From the NCBI GenBank assembly GCA_028281325.1, contig JANQKC010000010.1, forward strand, positions 124,001-188,000: a stretch of DNA of 64,000 bases, in the 5' to 3' direction. Each line of letters opens with the position of its first letter. Position 1 is the first letter of the stretch. The translations under genes and the position numbers were made by a program. A model generated the notes under the pieces. It was not told the DNA's origin. It ran no database searches and worked only from the letters and a program-made list of their open reading frames with translations. Origin of the DNA: Alphaproteobacteria bacterium. Its GTDB lineage: Bacteria; Pseudomonadota; Alphaproteobacteria; UBA8366. Shown here piece by piece: positions 53,044 through 61,532 of the stretch.

Positions 53044-53748
53044 ATGGTTGAGCAATCGCACGATCCGTTTCTTTTTGCAGGTGGCGCTGCAATCGGCAAC
53101 AAATCTCCCATGAAGTTATCTTTTTTAGCGTTTGCAGAACTACCGCCGGCCGAAAATTTTCCCGGCGGCCTAGCGTTTACGTCTGATCAGGGTTTGGTCG
53201 TTTCGAATGCAGCAACCTGGAGTGTGGTCGGTTCGGGTTCGGGTGGTTTCTCACCCGGCAGTGGGCTTGTTTACACATCTTTTGTGCTGCGCTTGATCAA
53301 CAACGGCGGCGCGCTGCAACATCGGATACTGTCATTCGACAGTGATGCTGCTACCCCGGCTCCGTTTGTGTCCACCATAAACGGAGCGAGTGAAACATTC
53401 ACCAATACGCCAACGGGCCCAGATACCGGCACCCCATTCGCCGCCGGCCTAAAGCGTTCAAGTGCACTTAACGCGCTGCTGATATTTGATACGGCTGATC
53501 AGGGTGCACGAGGCAGTAATCCTCTCGTAGCAACCGCTGCAATTTCTCAGAACATCACAGGTACTCCAATAAATTGTCGCGCAGCCTTTGATGCTCGAAA
53601 CGTAAATGGGGTGACCCAGAGGAGATTGGAACTAGCGCTGACAAACGCTGCTACCGGAACACTCTATGATTTCAACACATCGAATTTCAGTCCCGGCCAG
53701 TTTGTGGATGTTAATCTCTCAGGCTTTCTTGTTGGATTTGCTCCCTAA
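53044..53748 (+). CDS. Phage tail/fibre-like protein, isolated, lower GC
   Basis: A protein of 234 residues from ATG 53044 with AAAGGAG upstream. Near residue 40 it has FPGGLAFTSDQGLVVSNAAT followed by W, like the 'G.laFvsDqglvysdG..W' phrase found in many phage tail or fibre proteins. The rest is beta-rich, full of Gly/Asn/Thr/Ser and without signal peptide, cysteine clusters or helices, as in structural phage proteins. Codons often end in A or T, unlike the neighbours, which points to recent acquisition. No other phage gene lies next to it, so it is likely an orphan. Confidence 0.6.
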   Translation: MVEQSHDPFLFAGGAAIGNKSPMKLSFLAFAELPPAENFPGGLAFTSDQGLVVSNAATWSVVGSGSGGFSPGSGLVYTSFVLRLINNGGALQHRILSFDSDAATPAPFVSTINGASETFTNTPTGPDTGTPFAAGLKRSSALNALLIFDTADQGARGSNPLVATAAISQNITGTPINCRAAFDARNVNGVTQRRLELALTNAATGTLYDFNTSNFSPGQFVDVNLSGFLVGFAP

Positions 53749-53778
53749 TCCCTAAGAAGGTACAGGAATCAATAATTC

Positions 53779-53819
53779 CGGCCGAGCCCATCCGATCCAG
53801 CGTCGGTTGGGCTCGGCCG
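53779..53819. terminator. Bidirectional terminator-like hairpin between convergent genes
   Basis: CGGCCGAGCCCA (53779-53790) and TGGGCTCGGCCG (53808-53819) form a perfect 12-bp stem with a 17-base loop. It lies between the stop of the phage-like gene (53748) and the stop of the convergent MmgE/PrpD gene (53836), the right place for a shared terminator, though T runs are weak. Confidence 0.6.
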
Positions 53820-53835
53820 ATGGGATCGAACGCGG

Positions 53836-55278
53836 TCAGCCGCCACCACCCGTCATGACCTGCACCAGCGACGCTACATCGGACGTGCTCTCGAGCGTGG
53901 CGACCGCGGCGATCAGCCGGTCCGCCGTGTCCGCCGGCATCGGCCCGGCGGCATGGGCCGCGCAATCCGCGGCCTTGGCGGCGAATTCCTGTTCCGTCAT
54001 CACGTTTTTCGGGTGACCCTTCGGATAATCGACACGCGTTTCCGCCGTCTCCCCGTCTTGGAATTCGACGGCCACCTTGGCCGGCGTGATGAAGCGGCTC
54101 CAATCCCGGTCGATCTCGGCATCGACATAGGTCGACACCCGTGATGCGAGATCGAGCACGTCCTCACGCCGCAAGCCCTCGTCGGAGAAATGGCGCAGGC
54201 TCAAGTCGCCGTCGGTCCAGGCAGCCGCCGCGGCGTAGGGAATGCTGAACTGCGCCTCCACGATCGTGCGCGGCGCCAGGCGAACATGCTCGGGCACGCA
54301 GACCATCTGGTAGCCGGGACCCGTGACGCCAACTCGGATCGACTTGATGTCGCGCGCGGCGCGGCCGGTCTCCGCCCGCAGCTGCAAGACCGCATTGGCC
54401 GTCGTGTGCACCGCGCGGCAGCAGGGATAGGGCTTGTAGCTCAGGTTCAGGAGTTCGAAACGGTGGCCCAGGTCCGCGCGCACGGCATCGGGGTCGACCT
54501 CGTTCCGCAGGTAGACCCGGAAGAACCCGTCGAGCCCCTCGAACACATTCTGCGCGCCCCGGATGCCGCGCTTGGCGAGCTGCACCGCGACCACCGCCGC
54601 CTGGGCGGCGAGTCCGGGCTGCAACCGTTTCATGAGCGACGCGTCGCGCGTCACCTGATGGTTGCCCGCCACCGAGCTGTAGACGATGCCGAACGCATTC
54701 ACCATTTCCTCGGCGCTCAAACCCAGCGCCCGGCCCGCCGCCGCCGTCGCGCCGAAATAGCCGAGCAACGCCGTGTAGATGAAACCGCTGTCGATGATGT
54801 CCAGCTTGCACGCCACGCCGAGACGGCAGGTGGTTTCGATGCCGGCGGCGACCGACGCGATCAGGTCCGCGCCCGTCAGGGTGCCGCGCAGCTGCCCAGC
54901 CGCGATCGCCGCGGCCACCGCCGGAACGCCCGCGTGCAGCACGGCGGCATCATGGGTGTCGTCATAGTCGCGGGCATGGGACATGCCGCCGTTGACCCAG
55001 GCGGCGTGATGCGCCGGGAACTTTCCGCCGAAGACGAACATATCGGCCTGCGGCGCCCCGCCCCAGTCCCGGACGAGGCCCGAGACTTCCGCGATCGCCG
55101 GTGCGGACGATCCCGCCAGCGCGCAGGACAGCGTATCGAGGATATTGGTCTTGACCGCCTCGACGACCGCGGGATCGAGACGCGCCGCGTCGATCGTCGC
55201 GGAAAATTGCGCCAGATCGACCGCCAAGTCGCGGTATTCCACAGGCACGGTTTGGGCCGTCGCGGCGTCCGGCGTCAT
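53836..55278 (-). CDS. MmgE/PrpD family protein
   Basis: A protein of 480 residues from ATG 55278 (GGGAGGA upstream), the usual length. The family includes 2-methylcitrate dehydratase (PrpD) and cis-aconitate decarboxylase. Helical core motifs are visible: VVEAVKTNILDTLSCALAGS, FPAHHAAWVNGGMSHARDYD (His-rich active-site region with DYDD), and NLSYKPYPCCRAVHTTANAV. It lacks prpB/prpC neighbours, so the 2-methylcitrate cycle is not implied. Substrate unknown; a dehydratase, decarboxylase or isomerase of a substituted tricarboxylate is likely. Confidence 0.9.
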   Translation of the reverse strand: MTPDAATAQTVPVEYRDLAVDLAQFSATIDAARLDPAVVEAVKTNILDTLSCALAGSSAPAIAEVSGLVRDWGGAPQADMFVFGGKFPAHHAAWVNGGMSHARDYDDTHDAAVLHAGVPAVAAAIAAGQLRGTLTGADLIASVAAGIETTCRLGVACKLDIIDSGFIYTALLGYFGATAAAGRALGLSAEEMVNAFGIVYSSVAGNHQVTRDASLMKRLQPGLAAQAAVVAVQLAKRGIRGAQNVFEGLDGFFRVYLRNEVDPDAVRADLGHRFELLNLSYKPYPCCRAVHTTANAVLQLRAETGRAARDIKSIRVGVTGPGYQMVCVPEHVRLAPRTIVEAQFSIPYAAAAAWTDGDLSLRHFSDEGLRREDVLDLASRVSTYVDAEIDRDWSRFITPAKVAVEFQDGETAETRVDYPKGHPKNVMTEQEFAAKAADCAAHAAGPMPADTADRLIAAVATLESTSDVASLVQVMTGGGG

Positions 55279-55462
55279 GCTGTCCTCCCGAAAGTGTCGG
55301 CGCGGATAAACGCCCGCCTTTGATTGACCGGGCCATCGGTCCGCATCGAATGAGCAGTCTAACATGGAAGCCTGCATCGTTACGCGTATTGGCGCGGCGC
55401 GCCTGCATTGATCTATTATCCGAGGCTGGGGACACTGAAATTCAATGAGTTTGAGGACGAGC

Positions 55463-56341
55463 ATGGGACGTGAACTGACCGTGGCGCTGGCGCAGACGGG
55501 ACCGGTGCTGAGCGACGACCCCCGCGACGGCGTGACCGGGGCCTGCGGATTGGTGGAGCAAGCGGCCGACGCCAACGCCGATTTGATCTGTTTCAGCGAA
55601 TTGTTCCTGGCGCCTTTCTTCCCGAACCGGCTGGAGGAAGACTTCGATCGCTATTTCCTGCATCTGCCCGATTCCCGGATCAGCCCGATCTTCGAGACGG
55701 CGAAGGCGCGCGGCCTCGCCATGATTTTCCCGTTCGCGGAGAAGACCCAGAGCAGCTATTACAACGCCGCGCTGGTGCTCGATTCCGACGGCCGGACGGT
55801 CGGGACCTACCGCAAGACCCACATCCCCGCTTACTTCCCGACGGAGTTGCAGGGCGGCACCGGCAGCTTCGAGAAGTTCTATTTCAAGCCCGGCGACGAT
55901 TTGCCGGTGTTCGACCTATGCGGCGCGCGGATCGGCATACAGATCTGCAATGACCGGCTGTACCCGGAGCCGAGCCGCGTGCTGGCCCAACGCGGCGCGG
56001 AAATTTTGTTCATGCCGATCTGTTACTCGACCTATGGCGACACCGAACACCGCCAATCGCTTTGGGAATTGCCGCTGCGGACACGCGCCTTCGAAAACGG
56101 CGCCTATGTGGTGGCGGTCAACCGGGTCGGCGACGAAGGACCGCGCCACCATATCGGCCGCAGCATGGTGGTCAGCCCGCGCGGCATGATCTTGGCCGAA
56201 GCGAGCGACACCGATTCCGAACTGCTGATCCATACTGTCGACATTGACGACGCGGCGGCGGCGCGCAAGAAGTTCCCGTGGTGGCGTGACCGCCGGCCCG
56301 ATCTCTACGACGACTTGGTGCGTGACGCACAGGGCGCGTGA
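55463..56341 (+). CDS. Nitrilase-superfamily amidohydrolase (N-carbamoylputrescine-type fold)
   Basis: A protein of 292 residues from ATG 55463 (GAGGA upstream, better than ATG 55445). The Glu-Lys-Cys triad is present: Glu46 in LICFSELFLAPFF, Lys118 in GTYRKTHIPAYFP and Cys162 in GIQICNDRLYPEPSR. Such enzymes hydrolyse C-N bonds of amides, nitriles or N-carbamoyl compounds. The phrases around the triad resemble N-carbamoyl-D-amino acid and N-carbamoylputrescine amidohydrolases. It is divergent from the MmgE/PrpD gene; no pathway partner is obvious. Confidence 0.9.
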   Translation: MGRELTVALAQTGPVLSDDPRDGVTGACGLVEQAADANADLICFSELFLAPFFPNRLEEDFDRYFLHLPDSRISPIFETAKARGLAMIFPFAEKTQSSYYNAALVLDSDGRTVGTYRKTHIPAYFPTELQGGTGSFEKFYFKPGDDLPVFDLCGARIGIQICNDRLYPEPSRVLAQRGAEILFMPICYSTYGDTEHRQSLWELPLRTRAFENGAYVVAVNRVGDEGPRHHIGRSMVVSPRGMILAEASDTDSELLIHTVDIDDAAAARKKFPWWRDRRPDLYDDLVRDAQGA

Positions 56342-56631
56342 CGGCACCGTCGGTGGCACGGTTTATGGCGCATCGGGTCATGCCATCAACAAGATGAGCG
56401 CCCGCGGCTGCATTCCGTCCTTCGTGAACATGACCGTATCCCTGCACGAAACCAATGACGTTAGATGCCGGAATACGGCGAGAATATATTCGGAAAATAA
56501 TCTGCTTGGAGGATCAACAAACTCTCTAGAATAGGTCGCCGGGAAACGCGGCATGGCGTTCATCGCCAGGGTTACGCCGGTATGCCCACCACGATACCCG
56601 CCCAGACAGCAAACGGAACGCGGGTTTGTCG
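56342..56631. other. Intergenic region
   Basis: About 290 bases between the amidohydrolase and the first permease half-gene, both plus strand. No hairpin terminator or operator was recognised. A GGAGG at about 56510 has no start codon at proper distance. Probably holds the permease promoter (AT-rich around 56480-56530). Confidence 0.4.
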
Positions 56632-57261
56632 ATGAAGGACCAGCCAGACGACCAAGCAAGGAACGCCGCGCCGTCCGATTCCCGGTTTTCACTGCCCGCG
56701 GCGTTTCCGGACCACCGGGGAAACGGAACGGCCGGGCAATGGAAAACGACGATCAGCGTCGCCGCGATCGCCGCCCTTACAGGCGCGCTGTGTTATTGGT
56801 TGAAGGGACCGGACACGGTCATCGACATCCTTCGACACGAAGCTCTCATTCTGGTCGATATCCTGCTTCGCATCGTCGGCGGCATGGTTCTCGCCGGCAG
56901 TCTGATTCTCCTGCTCCCGCTCGATCGCCTAAAGGCGTGGCTTAGCGGCCAGGCGATGGGAGCCCGTTTGGCGTTGGCCACCGGGTTCGGCGCCTTGACC
57001 CCCGATATCTCCGTCGTCTTCTACACGTTGGCGGCGACCCTCGCGATCGCCGGAATCGACAAGGCAACGATTGTTGCCTATGTGTCGGCCTGCCTGCTGC
57101 TTAGCGTCTTCCGCGTTATGATTTGGGAAGCGCCGCTTCTCGGGTTCGATTTTGCCGGCCTGCGGCTCCTCGTCTGCCTGCCCTTGCCGATCGTCGCCGG
57201 TCTGCTGGTGTCATGGTTGTTTCCGGCTGGACGGCGCCAGCCAACGTCGGGTGCCCCATGA
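56632..57261 (+). CDS. Membrane permease-like protein, first half
   Basis: A protein of 209 residues from ATG 56632 (a TTG two codons earlier is possible). After a hydrophilic N-terminus (about 40 aa) there are four to five hydrophobic helices. The segment ATGFGALTPDISVVFYTLAA contains a Thr-Pro in a helix break, as in half of a COG0701/ArsP-type permease, an eight-helix family built from two similar halves. The gene ends in an ATGA overlap with the next gene, which encodes the matching second half. Function unknown. Confidence 0.6.
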   Translation: MKDQPDDQARNAAPSDSRFSLPAAFPDHRGNGTAGQWKTTISVAAIAALTGALCYWLKGPDTVIDILRHEALILVDILLRIVGGMVLAGSLILLLPLDRLKAWLSGQAMGARLALATGFGALTPDISVVFYTLAATLAIAGIDKATIVAYVSACLLLSVFRVMIWEAPLLGFDFAGLRLLVCLPLPIVAGLLVSWLFPAGRRQPTSGAP

Positions 57262-57743
57262 CGGTCGCGACCATGATCGTCTGGGCGCTCGCCATGCTCT
57301 TTTTGGCCGTCGCTTGTATCAGAAGACGCGGCGCGCATCGGGCCGTGCTTGCATTTGCGTGGCGTCAGGCCTTGCCGATCGTCGGCCTGCTTGTCGCCGC
57401 GCTTGCGGCGGCGGGCTTCCTGTCGGCCCTGCTGCCCGACCGTCTTATCGCCGCAATCATCGGCCCGGAAAGCGGCCTGACCGGCATCCTCGTCGCAACA
57501 CTTACAGGGTATTTGATTTCCGCCGGATCGGTCATGACATTTCCGATTCTGGCGGCGCTTCTTCACGCCGGCGCCGGACAGCCGCAACTCGTCGCGATGA
57601 TCACAAGCTGGTTGATTTTTTCCGTCTATCGCGTCTACGTCTGGGAGGTTCCGATGCTGGGGCATCAGTTTGCCTGGCGCCGCGTCACGGTGTCATTGGC
57701 TTTCCCGGTCGGCGCCGCATTGGCGGTCGGCCTCGCGGTTTAG
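57258..57743 (+). CDS. Membrane permease-like protein, second half
   Basis: A protein of 161 residues whose ATG (57258) overlaps the preceding stop as ATGA. It has four hydrophobic helices. The centre, TGYLISAGSVMTFPILAALL then HAGAG, is like the conserved signature of ArsP/DUF318-type permeases (SxGSxxxFP...LxxxG). Together with the first half it would restore a full-length eight-helix permease. It may be a genuine two-subunit transporter or a split gene. Substrate unknown. It converges with the GntR gene. Confidence 0.62.
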   Translation: MTVATMIVWALAMLFLAVACIRRRGAHRAVLAFAWRQALPIVGLLVAALAAAGFLSALLPDRLIAAIIGPESGLTGILVATLTGYLISAGSVMTFPILAALLHAGAGQPQLVAMITSWLIFSVYRVYVWEVPMLGHQFAWRRVTVSLAFPVGAALAVGLAV

Positions 57744-57877
57744 GCCACGCGCCCGCACGATACAGCCCTGTCCGCGGTTCCTCGCGCGCCCGTAGAGACC
57801 GGTTGGCAAAAAAATCCGGCCGCCCCTAACATCACCCGGCGCCCGGTCTGCATTTCCACCCAAAACCTGTTCTCTTC

Positions 57878-58624
57878 CTAGGCCCACCCGCCTGTCGCGA
57901 TATTCCGCGCCGGAACGTTCTCTTGCAAGCCAGCCGACGTCCGGTCGACATATGTGCGAACCAAGGCCTCCTTCACGACCTCGCCCATGTTGTGGATCTT
58001 CGCTTGAAAGGCGCGATGCAACAAACGCGTTGCCGCTTTCGCGTCCTTACGCTCCATGTTTTCCACCAAGTCAAATACTGTTGATGTATTTATGTGTCTA
58101 ACGCCATAAATACTGTAGTAAATGACTCGAACATAGTGAGTTCGTTCATTGAAGTTTCGAACTATTTTTTCAAATTCACGGTTGTTAGACAATTGAGCGA
58201 TTTTCGTATTCAAGCGCTCAACAAGCAACGCATGCGAGCATGCGAGCGCTTCCCTGCTTCCCAAGTCCAATTCCTGGCCGGGCGCCGTGTGCGCCGTCGC
58301 ATGAAGCGGATTGGTGAAGTCCAGCGTCCTCGACGCTTCCGTCGCGTTCTTGATCGAGTAACTCAGTATCAGATAGGCAAGGTTATAGAGATCCTGCAGT
58401 TCGCCGATATCAAGATTCTTACAGAAGAACCCGCGATTCGGCACCGATACCACGAGTGATTCGCTGCTCAATCTCAACAACGCTTCTCGGATCGGCGTCA
58501 CGCTCACCTGCAATTGGTCCGCCAAATCATTTATTTGCAGGTGCTCGCCCGGCCGGAACTGAAAATTCACGATCAATCCCTTCAAGACGTCATATGTTGC
58601 TGCGGTCCGCAAGTTTTCAGACAC
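57878..58624 (-). CDS. GntR-family transcriptional regulator
   Basis: A protein of 248 residues. The N-terminal winged HTH is clear (PGEHLQINDLADQLQVSVTP followed by IREALLRLSSESLVV), then a helical ligand domain of the FadR/FCD type. It is divergent from the phosphomutase gene across 640 bases that contain palindromes with TGTTAC half-sites, so it is the likely regulator of the phosphonate cluster. Codons are less GC-biased than neighbours in parts, notably NNREFEKIVRNFNERTHYVR. The effector is unknown. Confidence 0.88.
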   Translation of the reverse strand: MSENLRTAATYDVLKGLIVNFQFRPGEHLQINDLADQLQVSVTPIREALLRLSSESLVVSVPNRGFFCKNLDIGELQDLYNLAYLILSYSIKNATEASRTLDFTNPLHATAHTAPGQELDLGSREALACSHALLVERLNTKIAQLSNNREFEKIVRNFNERTHYVRVIYYSIYGVRHINTSTVFDLVENMERKDAKAATRLLHRAFQAKIHNMGEVVKEALVRTYVDRTSAGLQENVPARNIATGGWA

Positions 58625-58737
58625 AAATTCCTCCTTTCCAAAATCGAGCTCAGTGCTGTTTTTGCACCTCCTATTGGGATTAGGTCAGCTAATCGTATGA
58701 ATCCTTATCCATAATTCGGGCAACAAACACTCAACAG

Positions 58738-58759
58738 TGTTACGGGAAGCCCTGTAACA
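58738..58759. promoter_or_regulatory. Candidate GntR operator, TGTTAC-N10-GTAACA
   Basis: TGTTAC (58738-58743) is matched by its inverse GTAACA (58754-58759); two of the central bases on each side also match. A third TGTTAC occurs at 58793. GntR/FadR proteins bind such GT...AC half-sites. About 115 bases before the GntR start. Binding by this GntR is inference. Confidence 0.5.
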
Positions 58760-58804
58760 TAATCGTAATATTTCAGATGCTTATGGTATGTCTGTTACCG
58801 TAGC

Positions 58805-58826
58805 GTTGCGATTTTTATATCGCAAC
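58805..58826. promoter_or_regulatory. 8-bp inverted repeat GTTGCGAT-N6-ATCGCAAC
   Basis: GTTGCGAT (58805-58812) and ATCGCAAC (58819-58826) form an exact palindrome with a six-base T-rich spacer. It could be an operator or a transcribed hairpin. Confidence 0.5.
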
Positions 58827-58844
58827 TCCTTTCAGGGTTGTATT

Positions 58845-58863
58845 TTCAGAATATTATTCTGAA
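58845..58863. promoter_or_regulatory. 8-bp inverted repeat TTCAGAAT-ATT-ATTCTGAA
   Basis: TTCAGAAT (58845-58852) and ATTCTGAA (58856-58863) are exact inverse copies with a three-base centre, followed by a T run. It could be an operator or a weak terminator. Confidence 0.45.
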
Positions 58864-59266
58864 TATTTTTATGTAATCGGGAATAAAACTTGATACGCAA
58901 TTCTTGCGCCCAACTTGATCGAATTTGTTCTCGCGCGAACAATGCATCAAGGGGCGCGACCGCGTCCTAAGTCGCGCGACGCGTTAAGGATCGTCACCCC
59001 GCGCGCATCCACCGACACCATTGACGGTCGCGACCCATCCCGGTCCCGAAGTCTGGATATACAACGCATTCGCTATTTTTTGCTTTGCAAAATAAAATAT
59101 AAACATAATTATTTTGCAGATCATGTATTTATAAATATAGATGAAATATAAAATTCATTATTTCTAATATAAATTTGAATATTCACTTTCTGTCATTACT
59201 GTTTCTCAGATGAAGCAAGCGCAGGCCGCGCTTTCAAGGTTCCTTCTCTGAGAGGTTCGTACAGAA

Positions 59267-60199
59267 ATGACAAATTCCAACGGATCGACCACAAGCTTTT
59301 TCGGCACAAACAAGCCGCACGCCCTGCGGAGCATCATCAACTCGAACGAACTTGCCTTCCTGATGGAAGCGCATGATGCGCTATCGGCGCTCATCGCCGA
59401 ACGCAGCGGCTTTCCCGGCATCTGGGCATCGGGACTGTCGATTTCGACGGCGCTCGGCGTGCGTGACGCCAACGAGGCGTCCTGGACCGACGTCGTCGAC
59501 GTTGTCGAACGCATGGCCGACGTCACGCGTATTCCAATTCTGGTCGACGGCGACAGCGGCTTCGGCAACTTCAACAACGCCAGGCGCGTCAGCCGCAAGC
59601 TTTGCGAACGGGGCGTCGCGGGGATTTGCCTCGAAGACAAGCATTTCCCGAAAATGAATTCCTTCGTCGGCGATCGCCATCCTCTCGCCGATATCGATGA
59701 ATTCTGCGGCCGCTTGCAAGCGGTGCGGGACGGCGTGCCCGATCCCGATTTCGTCATCGTCGCCCGTATCGAGGCCCTGATTGCCGGACACGGTCAGAAG
59801 GAAGCGCTTCGCCGCGCCGCCGCCTATTCGGACGCCGGCGCCGACGCCATCCTGATCCATTCCCGGCAAAAAACAGCGGATGAAATCCTCGACTTCGCCA
59901 AGGCTTGGGACAACAGACGGCCCCTTGTGATCGTACCAACCAAATATTTCAAAACCCCCGTCGAAAAATATCGGGCGGCGGGCGTGTCCACCGTGATTTG
60001 GGCGAACCACAACATGCGCGCATCCGTCGCCGCGATGCAGGCGCTTTGCGATCAAGTGAAAAAGGACGAGAGCGTGGCGAACATCGAGGCGGACATCGCG
60101 CCGCTCGATACCGTGTTCGATTTGCTTGGCTATTCTGAACTGTCCGCCGCCGAGAAATCGTACCTGCCAACCGCCTCTGTCGGCCAAGACCGTCTTTGA
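59267..60199 (+). CDS. pepM: Phosphoenolpyruvate phosphomutase
   Basis: A protein of 310 residues of the isocitrate lyase/PEP mutase superfamily. It converts PEP to phosphonopyruvate, the entry step of nearly all C-P bond formation. The diagnostic EDK-x5-NS motif is present as CLEDKHFPKMNSFVGD (Glu123, Lys125, Asn131). Mg-binding Asp94 and Asp96 are in ILVDGDSGFG, the phospho-binding Arg167 in VARIEALIAGHG, His198 in ILIHSRQK, and the pocket sequence GIWASGLSIS is typical. A lone ICL/PrpB would lack EDK-x5-NS. It is the first gene of the plus-strand cluster after the palindromic region. Confidence 0.94.
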   Translation: MTNSNGSTTSFFGTNKPHALRSIINSNELAFLMEAHDALSALIAERSGFPGIWASGLSISTALGVRDANEASWTDVVDVVERMADVTRIPILVDGDSGFGNFNNARRVSRKLCERGVAGICLEDKHFPKMNSFVGDRHPLADIDEFCGRLQAVRDGVPDPDFVIVARIEALIAGHGQKEALRRAAAYSDAGADAILIHSRQKTADEILDFAKAWDNRRPLVIVPTKYFKTPVEKYRAAGVSTVIWANHNMRASVAAMQALCDQVKKDESVANIEADIAPLDTVFDLLGYSELSAAEKSYLPTASVGQDRL

Positions 60200-60271
60200 C
60201 ATCGCGCCACCCTCGGCCGCGTCCGGGGATCGTCGCGCTTCACGACAACGCCATGGAAGGGAGCATTCCGA

Positions 60272-61462
60272 ATGCTGGCGCACCGAACCACGCTTTTTGC
60301 AACATCCGGAACATCGAAGGCGCGCGCCGCGGCGAAAGCGGCGGAAGCCAAGGGAACGGAAATCGTCGACCTTTCAGCAGGCGAGATTTGGTCGCCATCG
60401 CCTCCGGCCGTGCGCGCCGGCGCGATCGCCGCCATCGAAGGAGGCGTGAACCGCTATACCGAAACCGTCGGCCTTAACGCCTTGCGGGACGCCATTGCGG
60501 ACATCGTAACGCCGCAAAACGGCTTGTCCTGGACAGCCGACGAAATCGCCGTGACGGCCGGCGCCAAACAGGCGCTTTTCAACGCCGCGATGGTGATCCT
60601 GGACCCCGGCGACGAGGTCATTATTCCGCAGCCGTATTGGACGACATTCCCGGCGCAGGTAGCCATCGCCGGCGCCGCCCCCGTCTTCGTCGCCGCATCC
60701 ACGGCCAACCACATTCCGCGCATCGAAGACATCTCAGCGGCCGTCACGCCCGCGACGCGCGCTATAATCATCAACACACCGAACAACCCCACGGGCGCGG
60801 TCTACGACGGGGAGTGGCTGCGCGGCGTGGCCGGGCTCGCGGAAGATCATGATTTTTGGCTCGTCTTCGACGAATGCTATCGCGAATTCGTCCATGAGCC
60901 GGCATCGCACACGCACCTTCTCGACGCCGCGCCCGAAGCCCGCCGCCGCACGCTGATCGTCAACTCCTTCTCGAAGTCCCTGGCGTTGACCGGCTGGCGC
61001 ATCGGGTATCTGGCCGCCCCGCCCGCCGTGATCGCAGCCACCAAGGCCCTGCAGAGTCATACCGCATCCAACCCGAACGTCATCGCACAGCATGCGGTGC
61101 TCGCTTACCTAACCGCCGGGGACAACGGCTTCATCCAGGAACAGGAGGCTCGGCTGCGCCATAACCGCGCGCTCGGGCAGGCCATTCTGGACGATTTGCG
61201 AGACGTACCGCTGCCGGCAGCGCAAGGCGGCTTCTACTTCTACCTCGACCTGCGCGGCATCCTCGAGCGGAAACCGGGCGGTGGGGCAGTCGCGGACGCG
61301 GACGACATCGCCGGCCATCTGCTCGCGGATGCCGGCGTCGCGACGGTCAGCGGCAGCGCCTTCGGCGACCCGGCGGGGTTGCGACTGTCCTATGGCGTTC
61401 CCGCCGACATGTTGGAGCGCGGCCTTACACGATTGGTCCGAAGCCTCAACCGGCTTGAGTGA
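60272..61462 (+). CDS. Class I/II PLP aminotransferase in phosphonate cluster
   Basis: A protein of 396 residues, fold-type I, close to aspartate/aromatic aminotransferases. PLP lysine is Lys235 in VNSFSKSLALTGWRIGYLAA; also present are INTPNNPTGAVYDG (Asn for PLP), Tyr-containing VFDECYREFVHE and the final Arg in GLRLSYG that holds the substrate carboxylate. It sits 72 bases after the phosphomutase. Two roles fit: phosphonopyruvate to phosphonoalanine, which would pull the unfavourable mutase, or phosphonoacetaldehyde to 2-aminoethylphosphonate. Typical AEP transaminases are class V, and no phosphonopyruvate decarboxylase is visible, which favours the first. Confidence 0.9.
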   Translation: MLAHRTTLFATSGTSKARAAAKAAEAKGTEIVDLSAGEIWSPSPPAVRAGAIAAIEGGVNRYTETVGLNALRDAIADIVTPQNGLSWTADEIAVTAGAKQALFNAAMVILDPGDEVIIPQPYWTTFPAQVAIAGAAPVFVAASTANHIPRIEDISAAVTPATRAIIINTPNNPTGAVYDGEWLRGVAGLAEDHDFWLVFDECYREFVHEPASHTHLLDAAPEARRRTLIVNSFSKSLALTGWRIGYLAAPPAVIAATKALQSHTASNPNVIAQHAVLAYLTAGDNGFIQEQEARLRHNRALGQAILDDLRDVPLPAAQGGFYFYLDLRGILERKPGGGAVADADDIAGHLLADAGVATVSGSAFGDPAGLRLSYGVPADMLERGLTRLVRSLNRLE

Positions 61463-61532
61463 CCTGACCGCCCTTCATGGCGCGGTGCGCGCGCAACCTT
61501 CATTGCCAAACCGACCAACCGGAGAGAATTCG

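Larger units (their letters stand above)
58625..59266. promoter_or_regulatory. Divergent control region of the phosphonate cluster
   Basis: A 642-base AT-rich region between the GntR start and the phosphomutase start. It contains three symmetric elements listed separately (58738-58759, 58805-58826, 58845-58863), a further TGTTAC at 58793-58798, and a GC-rich block at 58940-59060. Both promoters must lie here. No open frame in it is supportable as a gene. Confidence 0.6.

Noticed and set aside
53044..53748. Prophage
   Set aside because: Only one phage-like gene is present; no integrase, capsid, terminase or attachment repeats were seen.
59267..60199. Isocitrate lyase or methylisocitrate lyase (PrpB) for the phosphomutase
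   Set aside because: The EDK-x5-NS motif is present and the catalytic KKCGH of the lyases is missing.
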